The position numbers were made by a program, and so were the translations under genes. Below are positions 1 to 5,590 of a DNA stretch of 15,295 bases, in pieces. Source of the DNA: Alphaproteobacteria bacterium (GTDB lineage Bacteria; Pseudomonadota; Alphaproteobacteria; Bin95); contig JAJECF010000174.1 of NCBI GenBank assembly GCA_022822125.1, positions 1 to 15,295 on the forward strand, in the 5' to 3' direction. Below the pieces are notes generated by a model, which ran no database searches, was not told the DNA's origin, and was given only the letters and a program-made list of their open reading frames with translations. Numbering within the stretch: the first letter of the stretch is position 1; each line of letters starts with the position of its first letter.

Positions 1-29
1 GGCCCCTGTCCTTCATGCCTGAATGCCCT

Positions 30-44
30 CCTTCGACAGGCTCA
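30..44 (+). repeat. Fragment of interspersed intergenic repeat
   Basis: The 15 bases CCTTCGACAGGCTCA are identical to the first 15 bases of the two complete repeat copies at 4650 and 4735. After this the sequence diverges, so this is a truncated unit in forward orientation. Confidence 0.55.
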
Positions 45-100
45 TACCAGCGGCACCGGGTTGAGACTCACGGGCAAATGCTGCCCGGCACCCCCGCCTC

Positions 101-143
101 TCCTCATCCTGAGTAGCCGACCGAAGGGAGGCGTATCGAAGGA
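101..143 (-). repeat. Inverted, diverged copy of the interspersed repeat
   Basis: TCCTCATCCTGAGTAGC (101-117) and GCGTATCGAAGGA (131-143) are the reverse complement of the right half of the complete copies at 4650-4714 and 4735-4799. The centre differs: where those copies carry the GCGGC-TGAC-GCCGC palindrome, this one reads CGACCGAAGGGAG. The unit therefore has conserved ends and a variable middle, and it is inverted relative to the copies beyond the Slam gene. Confidence 0.6.
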
Positions 144-167
144 TCGTCCCGCCGGTGGCACGTCCCC

Positions 168-192
168 TTCGACGGGCTCGGGACAGGTTCCT
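168..192 (+). repeat. Forward fragment of the interspersed repeat
   Basis: CTTCGACGGGCTCGGGACAGG and the following few bases match the left half of the complete copies with about three substitutions. Together with 30-44 and 101-143 it makes the left flank a mosaic of repeat pieces in both orientations. Confidence 0.5.
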
Positions 193-497
193 CCGGGAAG
201 AAGACATGAAGACCCCCGCGCATGTCATGAATTGTCATGGTCCGCATGCGCCCGGCGCATAGGGCTCGTCTGTTCTCAGCATATCTCCCGATTTCCTCCT
301 GCTTCGGACGCGAAAGGGCGGCCCCGGAGGAGGCCGCCCTGTTCCGCCTCCAGTTTACCACGATTTCTCTCATGTCAAGTGCTTGCCCCCCACACTTCGC
401 CGCCGCAGGCCGCCCGCAGAGCCGCCGCGCGGCCCCCGATACCGCGAAAATCACTGTGGCGTTTTTGCAACAATCGACCCCGCAAAAAGCTCGCGTA
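193..497. other. Porin upstream region, no gene recognised
   Basis: No supported gene is seen here. An open frame continuous with the porin extends back to 237, but its residues are low-complexity and unlike a porin or a signal peptide, so it is treated as 5' non-coding. The segment holds a perfect hairpin (315-340). It also holds a relatively AT-richer stretch (about 355-385 and 450-495) where a promoter could lie, but no convincing -35/-10 pair was found. Confidence 0.45.
315..340. terminator. GC-rich hairpin, possible terminator of an upstream unit
   Basis: AGGGCGGCC (315-323) pairs perfectly with GGCCGCCCT (332-340) around an 8-base loop. The 3' side reads GTTCC and then GCCTCC, so there is no real U-tract on the plus strand. 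On the minus strand the stem is followed by TTTCGCG, a short T run, so it could work better in that direction. It may also be a structural repeat in the 5' leader of the porin. The function is uncertain. Confidence 0.35.
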
Positions 498-1625
498 ATG
501 GGGAATATGAGAAATTTACTCATGGCGACCACAGCCCTCGCCCTCACGGGCGGGCTGGCCGTCGCGCCGGCATCGGCGGCCGACATGATGAGCGTCGGCG
601 TCGGCGGCTATATGGAACAATGGGTCGGCATGACCGACATCAGTGACTCTGCGAAGCCGGAAAGGGAAGGTGGCGTCGCCCAGTGGTCGGACAGCGAAAT
701 CCATTTCAAGGGCAAGCTGGAAGCCGATAACGGCCTGACCTTCTCCGTCAAGGTCGAGCTCGAAGGCAACACCTCGGGCGACCAGATCGACGAGTCGCAG
801 CTGACGGTCGGCGGCTCCTTTGGCCAGATCGTGCTCGGCTCGGAGGACCATCCGGCGGCGCTCATGCATTACGGCAACCAGGATGTCGGCGTGGCCTATT
901 GCGGCGATTCGGGCTGGGTCGGCGTTACGGGCTGCTCGCGGAACGGCGCGATCGGCCTGGGAACGAACGGCTGGATCGTCGGCGGCGACGAGCAGAAGAT
1001 CGCCTACTACACGCCCCGCATGAACGGCATCCAGTTCGGCGCAGCCTACATTCCGAATCATACCAAAGAGGACGCGAACGGCGCCCCGAACGGTAATGAC
1101 GAGGACGGCTTTTCCGTCGGCCTGAACATGAAGCAGGAAATCGGCGACGCCAGCGTCGCGGTGTCCGCCGGCCACTACCAAGTGAGCCAGATGCTGCCCG
1201 CCATGGTGGAAAAGACCGTAGACGAGCATGGGGGCAAGCACAAGGTCATGGTGCCGAACCCGGTTACCAAGATCGACGACCATACATGGACCAATTTCGG
1301 CCTGCAGGTCGGCTTCGGGGCGTTCAGCTTCAATGTCGCCTACGCCGAGAACGATGGTGGCATGTATGACGCCGACGGCATGAAGAAGAAGTCGGCGGAT
1401 TACAACCTCACAAGCGCCGGCGCGAAATATTCGGACGGCCCGATGGCGGTCAGCCTCACCCACATGATGGGCGATGCCGATGACGGTACCGAGGCCAACG
1501 CAACCATGCTCTCCATGAGCTACTCGCTGGCGCCGGGCGTCGCGTCCAAGACTTCGTTCATCTCCGGTGAGCAGGGCACGGTTGAAGGCACCGCCTTCGT
1601 CACCGGCATCGCAGTCGGCTTCTGA
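498..1625 (+). CDS. Outer-membrane porin, alphaproteobacterial type
   Basis: This is a predicted general diffusion porin of the outer membrane, 375 residues, within the usual size for a 16-stranded trimeric porin. A signal peptide is clear: MGNMRNLLMATTALALTGG, then VAPASA before ADMMSVGVGG. The mature part alternates short amphipathic strands with Gly/Asp-rich turns, as in the porin_4 family. Examples are the segment starting SEIHFKGKLEADNG, the FGQIVLGSEDH segment (typical before the constriction loop L3) and KIAYYTPRMNGIQFGAAY. It closes with VTGIAVGF, a C-terminal Phe strand expected for BAM recognition. Many acidic residues suggest an acidic periplasmic or external face. The start is unsure: ATG 498 lacks a good Shine-Dalgarno, and ATG 507 (MRNLLMATT) would give an equally good signal peptide. 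It lies 57 nt upstream of the lipoprotein gene with no obvious terminator between, so co-transcription is possible. The substrate cannot be told from sequence. Confidence 0.88.
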   Translation: MGNMRNLLMATTALALTGGLAVAPASAADMMSVGVGGYMEQWVGMTDISDSAKPEREGGVAQWSDSEIHFKGKLEADNGLTFSVKVELEGNTSGDQIDESQLTVGGSFGQIVLGSEDHPAALMHYGNQDVGVAYCGDSGWVGVTGCSRNGAIGLGTNGWIVGGDEQKIAYYTPRMNGIQFGAAYIPNHTKEDANGAPNGNDEDGFSVGLNMKQEIGDASVAVSAGHYQVSQMLPAMVEKTVDEHGGKHKVMVPNPVTKIDDHTWTNFGLQVGFGAFSFNVAYAENDGGMYDADGMKKKSADYNLTSAGAKYSDGPMAVSLTHMMGDADDGTEANATMLSMSYSLAPGVASKTSFISGEQGTVEGTAFVTGIAVGF

Positions 1626-1666
1626 TCGCACCCCGCAACAGACCGAACGGAAGCACACAGACACAC

Positions 1667-1671
1667 AGGAG
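1667..1671 (+). promoter_or_regulatory. Ribosome binding site of the lipoprotein gene
   Basis: AGGAG stands 11 nt before the ATG at 1683. It supports that start, which also begins directly at the lipoprotein signal peptide. Confidence 0.6.
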
Positions 1672-1682
1672 ATTCCTGAAAC

Positions 1683-3299
1683 ATGGAAACCAGAAAGATG
1701 CAGTTGGCGCTTTCGGCAGGGGCACTCGCCCTGTCGCTGGCGCTCGCAGGCTGCGGCGGAGGGGGTAGCGGGGGTAGCCCGGGAACGACCTCCGGCGGCG
1801 GCGGCGACATGGAGTGCCCGGCTGGTCACACGGGGGAGTACCCGAACTGCGTGGACCCTGTCGAGGGGCCTGCGAAGACCCTCAACATGCTTGCAGACGC
1901 TGGCAAAGCGGCTGAGATGGCGGGTGAGGAAGCCGTCAAAAAGGCCATGGATTACGCCGGGAAACTGGATGTCATCTCTGTCATGGGTGATTCGTCCATG
2001 GCGAAGGCCAACGCCGACATGGTTGTTGCGGTCCGCACCGATCTGGCTGACAAGATCAAGGCCGCTCAGGATGCCGTTGATGAGGCCGAGAAGGCTGATG
2101 ACCTCGGCGAGGAGGCGCAGAAAGCACTCGACACAAGAATCATGGAGGTCGAGGGCCAAATCGCGGAGGCTCAGAAAGTCCTCGATGGCGATGACCTGAA
2201 AATGCAAGTCGAAATGGCCATGAAGGCTAAAGACGGCGATACTCCTGCGATAACTCCTGAAAGCATCGGCAAGGGTGTAGCAGACGCTGTCTCTTCGGCG
2301 TTCGGCGTTCGGGTTCCCTCGGCGGCAGAAGCGTTCCCGGCCGAACACGCTCCAAGCGACACTGTCGGCAAGCTGGTGATGGGGCCCAGCGACCATCAGG
2401 GCATGACATGGGCACAGATCGGCGGGTCCGATCTCATGCCCATGCGGATCGCCAGCACCGGCACTACCACCAAGGCCGTCCAAGCTAAGTCGGCGAACGA
2501 CATGACAGTGGACGATTTCTTCGAAGACGTGCCGGACAGCATCGACATTGCAGACGGTACCCAAATAAGTGACGCCAAATACAAAGGCATTGAGGGCGTG
2601 CTGTTCTGCGCGGGCGACAACTGCAAGGTGAGCGGTACCGCAGAGAGCCACGTTGCGGGCGATAAGCTTACTGGAAGCTGGTACTTCGCGCCCGACGCCG
2701 GTGACATGACGACATATACCGAGGCCGAAGGAGTGTACACGCTGGAGGAACCAGCCACATACGTCCGCTACGGCTACTGGCTGTCGGTAGCCAGCGCTAC
2801 AGACGACACCACCACCATCAACCGGTATCTCTCTGGCCCTACAGCCGCTACTGGCGTGTATGCTGTCAATTCGGGCGTGGATGCTTTCAAGGGCTCATCG
2901 GCTTCCTATATGGGTAAAGCCCTCGGTATGTCGTATGTCACGAGTACCGACTCCAAGGGCAAAGAGATGAGCCGTGAATCCAGTGGGTTTACAGCTGATG
3001 TCAGCCTGACAATGACGTTCGGAGCCCCTGCATCACTTGCAGGCATGATCTCGAACTTCATGGGCGACGGGACTGATTCCACATGGTCGGTCGATCTGGA
3101 CAGTGCCGACGTCACCACTGGCACATTCTCCGCCGGCGGTGTTAGCGGTGATGCGACTGACGGCAGTTGGACCGCCACGGCCTGGGGCGGCAGTACTGAG
3201 GCGGGTTCCGAAGCGCGGCCGACGGGTGTGTATGGCGCATTCGACGCTGAATTCACGAACGGAGCTGCCGCCGGGGTGTACTCAACCCGCAAGCAGTAG
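1683..3299 (+). CDS. Surface lipoprotein with C-terminal TbpB-like beta-barrel domain (putative Slam cargo)
   Basis: 538 residues. Residues 1-24 form a lipoprotein signal peptide ending in lipobox LAGC, with Cys24 as the predicted lipidated residue. A Gly/Ser linker (25-42) follows, then a short Cys motif (CPAGHTGEYPNC, 45-56). Next is an Ala/Glu/Lys-rich, probably alpha-helical or coiled-coil stretch (about 62-185). The C-terminal half is beta-rich: FCAGDNC (308-314, two Cys that could form a disulfide), then GSWYFAPDAG, a GYW motif, TADVSLTMTFG (437-447) and GVYGAFDAEF (515-524). It ends GVYSTRKQ. The last part matches the pattern of TbpB/HpuA/fHbp-type barrel domains seen in alphaproteobacterial hypothetical lipoproteins, which place a Gly-Ala-Phe strand pair at the very end. 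The adjacent Slam-like gene suggests export to the cell surface. The ligand is unknown; iron or haem carrier binding is only one family precedent. The gene is visibly less GC-rich than its neighbours (31 of 60 G/C at 2221-2280, against 42 of 60 at 3961-4020 in the next gene), which may reflect transfer or diversifying selection. Confidence 0.75.
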   Translation: METRKMQLALSAGALALSLALAGCGGGGSGGSPGTTSGGGGDMECPAGHTGEYPNCVDPVEGPAKTLNMLADAGKAAEMAGEEAVKKAMDYAGKLDVISVMGDSSMAKANADMVVAVRTDLADKIKAAQDAVDEAEKADDLGEEAQKALDTRIMEVEGQIAEAQKVLDGDDLKMQVEMAMKAKDGDTPAITPESIGKGVADAVSSAFGVRVPSAAEAFPAEHAPSDTVGKLVMGPSDHQGMTWAQIGGSDLMPMRIASTGTTTKAVQAKSANDMTVDDFFEDVPDSIDIADGTQISDAKYKGIEGVLFCAGDNCKVSGTAESHVAGDKLTGSWYFAPDAGDMTTYTEAEGVYTLEEPATYVRYGYWLSVASATDDTTTINRYLSGPTAATGVYAVNSGVDAFKGSSASYMGKALGMSYVTSTDSKGKEMSRESSGFTADVSLTMTFGAPASLAGMISNFMGDGTDSTWSVDLDSADVTTGTFSAGGVSGDATDGSWTATAWGGSTEAGSEARPTGVYGAFDAEFTNGAAAGVYSTRKQ

Positions 3300-3322
3300 C
3301 CCTGCCTTCACCGCCCATTCCA

Positions 3323-3354
3323 CCCCGGCTGCTTCGGCGGCCGGGGTTTCCTTT
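3323..3354 (+). terminator. UUCG-loop hairpin with U-rich tail between lipoprotein and Slam genes
   Basis: CCCCGGCTGC (3323-3332) pairs with GCGGCCGGGG (3337-3346): ten pairs including one G-U. They close a TTCG tetraloop (3333-3336), and TTTCCTTT (3347-3354) follows. This is the classic form of an intrinsic terminator. It sits only 23 nt after the lipoprotein stop and 24 nt before the Slam-like start. It probably works as a partial terminator or attenuator that makes more cargo than translocator, or it stabilises the 3' end of the lipoprotein mRNA. Confidence 0.82.
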
Positions 3355-3377
3355 GAGGACATGACTTTGAGCTTTGA

Positions 3378-4643
3378 ATGTCGTCGATGAGCCGCCTTCT
3401 CTACGCCCTGCTTGTCGCCGGCCTGCTGGTATTGGTCGCCGGCAGCATAGCCTATGGGGAGGACGCCGACAGGCGCTTCCGCATGGGCTTGGCGGCGGTG
3501 GGTCAGGCGATGGCCCTGCCGGAGGGCGATGAGCGCGACGGCAGGCTGGACGCCGCCATCGCCGCCTTCCACAGCATCCTTGTGGAGCAGCCGGGCCTCG
3601 TGCGCGTGCGCCTCGAACTGGCCCGCGCCTTCTTCCTCGCGCGCGAGGACAGTCTGGCAAGGCGGCATTTCGAGACCGTGCTGGCCGGCGACATCCCGAA
3701 GCCCGTCGCCGCTAATGTGCGCCGCTTCCTGAACGCCATCCGCGCCCGCAAACAATGGTCCGCCCGCTTCGGCATGGGGATCGCGCCCGACAGCAATATC
3801 ACCGCGTCCTCCGGCGGGCGCACCATCATGATCCCGGTGCTGGGCCAGGTCCTGCCCTTCACGCTGGACGAGCCGAGCGAGGAGGAGTCCGGCGTCGGCC
3901 TGTCGGTGTGGACGGGCGGCGAATACCAGCACCGGCTCGGCCCGCAATGGCGCCTGCGCGCAGGCGGGGACCTGTCGCGGCGGGAATATCGCGGCGGGGC
4001 GTTCGACCGCATGACGCTTTCCGGCTACACGGGGCCGCGCTGGCTGATCGACGCGCGCACCGAGGCGAGCCTGCTGCTGGACGCGCGCCGCCACTGGTCG
4101 GGCGGCAAGGGGGTTCACAAGGAGATCGGCCCGCGCCTCGAAGCCTCGCGGCGGCTGACGCGGCGCGTGACGGCGCAGGGCGGCCTCTCCCGGCATGAGC
4201 GGCGGCACGACCGCAGCAGGACGCAGGACGGGCCGGTGACGGGGCTTCACGGCGGCCTCTCCTGGGTGGTGACGCCGACCCTGCGCCTCGACTTCTCCGC
4301 CGGCTTCGGCAGGGAGCGCCCGGAGTCGAAGCGCGACCGCAGTGAAAGCCGCTGGGCGTCGCTCGGCGCCAGCTGGGCGCTCGGCCGGGGCTTCACCGTC
4401 TCGGGAGCCGCAACCCTGCGCCGGACCGCCTACGGACGCGGCTGGTGGCCCTTCATCACCGACCCCGACACGCCGCGAGAGGACGAAACCCGCACCATCC
4501 GCCTCTCCGCCCACAACCGCGCCCTCACCCTATGGGGCTTCAGCCCCCGCGTCTCCCTGGTCCGCGAAAGCCGCGAGAGCAACGCCCAACTGCACGACTA
4601 CGAACGCACCAGCGGCGAGCTGCAATTCGTGCGGCTGTTCTGA
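3378..4643 (+). CDS. Slam-like surface lipoprotein assembly modifier (TPR + DUF560-type barrel)
   Basis: 421 residues. Residues 5-27 are a hydrophobic signal peptide (LLYALLVAGLLVLVAGS, then AYG). Residues 31-125 form a helical TPR-like periplasmic domain: RFRMGLAAVGQAM, DAAIAAFHSILVEQPG, VRVRLELARAFFLARED and ARRHFETVLA. Residues 127-421 are a predicted outer-membrane barrel of alternating amphipathic strands, starting ARFGMGIAPDSNI and ending SGELQFVRLF with a terminal Phe. The strand GFSPRVSLVRESRESNAQLHDY near the C-terminus carries the P...SN...Y signature typical of Slam/DUF560 proteins. In Neisseria, Slam proteins move lipoproteins such as TbpB and fHbp across the outer membrane, and the TbpB-like lipoprotein just upstream fits as its substrate. 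The length is somewhat below neisserial Slam1 (about 490), owing to a compact N-domain. The start is uncertain: ATG 3378 and ATG 3387 both precede the signal peptide, and neither has a clear Shine-Dalgarno. Confidence 0.78.
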   Translation: MSSMSRLLYALLVAGLLVLVAGSIAYGEDADRRFRMGLAAVGQAMALPEGDERDGRLDAAIAAFHSILVEQPGLVRVRLELARAFFLAREDSLARRHFETVLAGDIPKPVAANVRRFLNAIRARKQWSARFGMGIAPDSNITASSGGRTIMIPVLGQVLPFTLDEPSEEESGVGLSVWTGGEYQHRLGPQWRLRAGGDLSRREYRGGAFDRMTLSGYTGPRWLIDARTEASLLLDARRHWSGGKGVHKEIGPRLEASRRLTRRVTAQGGLSRHERRHDRSRTQDGPVTGLHGGLSWVVTPTLRLDFSAGFGRERPESKRDRSESRWASLGASWALGRGFTVSGAATLRRTAYGRGWWPFITDPDTPREDETRTIRLSAHNRALTLWGFSPRVSLVRESRESNAQLHDYERTSGELQFVRLF

Positions 4644-4649
4644 GGGGGG

Positions 4650-4714
4650 CCTTCGACAGGCTCAGGACAGGCTCCCTTCGATACGCGGCTGACGCCGCTA
4701 CTCAGGATGAGGAG
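4650..4714 (+). repeat. Interspersed repeat, complete copy 1
   Basis: This 65-bp unit is perfectly repeated at 4735-4799, with a period of 85 bp. It begins CCTTCGACAGGCTCAGGACA, holds the palindrome GCGGC-TGAC-GCCGC (4685-4698) and ends ACTCAGGATGAGGAG. It starts 6 nt after the Slam stop codon. The CTTCGACAGGCTCAGG...CTCAGGATGAGG type is a common mobile-like intergenic element in high-GC alphaproteobacteria. Confidence 0.85.
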
Positions 4715-4734
4715 CAAGGGGGGCGGCAATCGTC

Positions 4735-4799
4735 CCTTCGACAGGCTCAGGACAGGCTCCCTTCGATACGCGGCTGACGCCGCTACTCAGGATGAGGAG
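4735..4799 (+). repeat. Interspersed repeat, complete copy 2
   Basis: This copy is base-for-base identical to 4650-4714. The 20-base spacer between copies (CAAGGGGGGCGGCAATCGTC) is partly copied again farther right, at 4834-4854. Identity over 65 bases points to recent duplication. Confidence 0.85.
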
Positions 4800-4833
4800 A
4801 GGGACGGGGCCTGCCGGCGCGGGCGCTGCTCAT

Positions 4834-4854
4834 GATGAGGAGCAAGGGGGGCGG
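4834..4854 (+). repeat. Partial third unit (right edge of repeat plus spacer)
   Basis: The 21 bases from GATGAGGAGCAAGG onward repeat 4706-4726 exactly. They span the right end of copy 1 and the start of its spacer. The true duplicated module therefore includes spacer sequence, and a third copy has lost its left part. Confidence 0.65.
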
Positions 4855-4874
4855 CTTGGGAAGGCGACCGGAAC

Positions 4875-4991
4875 CCGGCAGCGGCCGCAGCGCTCGTCCC
4901 CGCCATCGGCTCGCTCGGCGGCAGCCGCCCGAAAGCCGCTTTCGTCGACGGCGGCCGTCTCGCCATCGCCAAATGCGCCTCGGTCCGGGAC
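4875..4991 (+). pseudogene. Possible HipA-family kinase remnant
   Basis: In one plus-strand frame the translation runs ALVPAIGSLGGSRPKAAF, then VDGGRLAIAKCASVRD. The SLGGxRPKA...G.L.IAK pattern resembles the glycine-rich loop and following lysine strand of HipA-family Ser/Thr kinases, where SLGGARPKA and LWIAKF are usual. No start codon, no upstream N-terminal domain, no catalytic loop and no HipB-like partner were found. The frame stays open further but loses any recognisable similarity after about 4991. This is best read as a decayed fragment of a toxin-antitoxin kinase. A chance high-GC match is the alternative. Confidence 0.42.
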
Positions 4992-5182
4992 CGCAGCCCG
5001 GCCTCCCCGCAGGCGGGGAACCGGCTTTTCAGCGATAATCGGGGCGGGTTCCTGTTGCGCTGGAATCAAAGCCGCGTTGCATTGCAAAGCGGTGCAGCAC
5101 CGAGGACCCTGTCAACTTGTCGAGGCGGCCGGAGAATTCGCAGGTTCGGCGTATATCGAGCGGCGTCGCGAGATGTTTCAAT
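4992..5182. other. Non-coding or decayed sequence, nothing recognised
   Basis: Short open frames exist in several phases, but none shows a family pattern. Together with the HipA-like and LysR-like pieces on either side, this looks like a region losing genes. Confidence 0.4.
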
Positions 5183-5438
5183 TCAGACACCGGCCCCCAT
5201 GACGTGGCCTATCGCGGCAAGAAGCCGGCTTGCCTCCGGAGCAACTCCGGCTCCGCGCGGGACATGCGCGCCATAGGCATGCGGCACTTCCGGCCTGGTG
5301 CGGGCGACCACGACCTCCGGTCCGGTCAGGGCGGCGGCGATGAAAGGGTCGAGAAAGGCCCAGCCGTTCCGACGCACGGGTGACGCTGCCGGTCTCGGCG
5401 ACGGCCAGAAAGGCCTCCAGATCACCGGTTCGGGGCAT
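5183..5438 (-). pseudogene. LysR-family regulator remnant with internal deletion and frameshift
   Basis: Reading leftward from an ATG at 5438, the first ~30 residues (MPRTGDLEAFLAVAETGSVT, then RASERLGLSR) are the start of a LysR winged helix-turn-helix. In another frame, from about 5359 to the stop near 5183, AFLDPFIAAALTGPEVVVAR, PEVPHAYGAHVPRGAG and PEASRLLAAIGHVM match the C-terminal end of LysR effector domains, where a PHAYG/lPpGa motif is common. About 200 central residues of a normal ~300-residue protein are missing, and the joint (5349-5359) is out of frame. LysR genes often lie divergent to TTT transport operons, so this was probably the regulator of the operon starting at 5591. Confidence 0.68.
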
Positions 5439-5476
5439 GTAAGCCGCCTTGCGTTGGCATGACGCCTGCTCATGAA

Positions 5477-5492
5477 CTAATGACGCTAATGA
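5477..5492. promoter_or_regulatory. CTAATGA direct repeat upstream of tctC (candidate operator)
   Basis: CTAATGA occurs at 5477-5483 and again at 5486-5492, a 9-base step, inside the most AT-rich part of the 5439-5590 gap. TCATGA (5470-5475) and ATCATGAT (near 5500-5507) frame it. A weak sigma70-like pair TTGGCA (5454-5459), 16 nt, ACTAAT (5476-5481) overlaps the repeat. It may be the operon promoter and an operator between the broken LysR gene and tctC. Confidence 0.32.
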
Positions 5493-5537
5493 ATTTTACA
5501 TCATGATCGGCGCGACGATAACCTGTTGGCTGACGGA

Positions 5538-5554
5538 CGGCGGTCTGACCGCCG
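5538..5554 (+). other. Leader hairpin before tctC
   Basis: CGGCGGT (5538-5544) pairs with ACCGCCG (5548-5554) over a CTG loop, seven pairs. There is no U-tract, so it is not a terminator. It may stabilise the leader of the transporter mRNA. Confidence 0.35.
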
Positions 5555-5576
5555 CCGAACTGGCGACAAGGCCATC

Positions 5577-5583
5577 AGGGAGG
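5577..5583 (+). promoter_or_regulatory. Strong ribosome binding site of tctC
   Basis: AGGGAGG ends 7 nt before the ATG at 5591. It is the best Shine-Dalgarno in the operon, as expected for a binding protein needed in excess. It fixes the start. Confidence 0.75.
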
Positions 5584-5590
5584 TTCTGAC

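Noticed and set aside
237..497. N-terminal extension of the porin frame back to 237
   Set aside because: It would put 87 Arg/Pro/Ala-rich residues before a normal signal peptide, which a secreted porin would not have.
516..2651. Long minus-strand open frame of 711 codons across porin and lipoprotein genes
   Set aside because: It has no recognisable domain and no ribosome site, and it runs exactly antisense to two well-supported genes. High-GC codon bias produces such shadows.
3361..3390. Nine-codon upstream frame ending at the second Met of the Slam-like gene
   Set aside because: Its GAGGAC is too close to the ATG for good initiation, so translational coupling through it is only speculative.
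4445..4777. Small plus-strand frames running from the Slam gene end into the repeats
   Set aside because: They are out of frame with the Slam-like gene and their C-termini are just translated repeat sequence.
4650..4854. CRISPR array
   Set aside because: There are only two full copies plus a fragment, the repeat is 65 bp with a 20-bp spacer, the spacer itself is partly repeated, and no cas genes are present.
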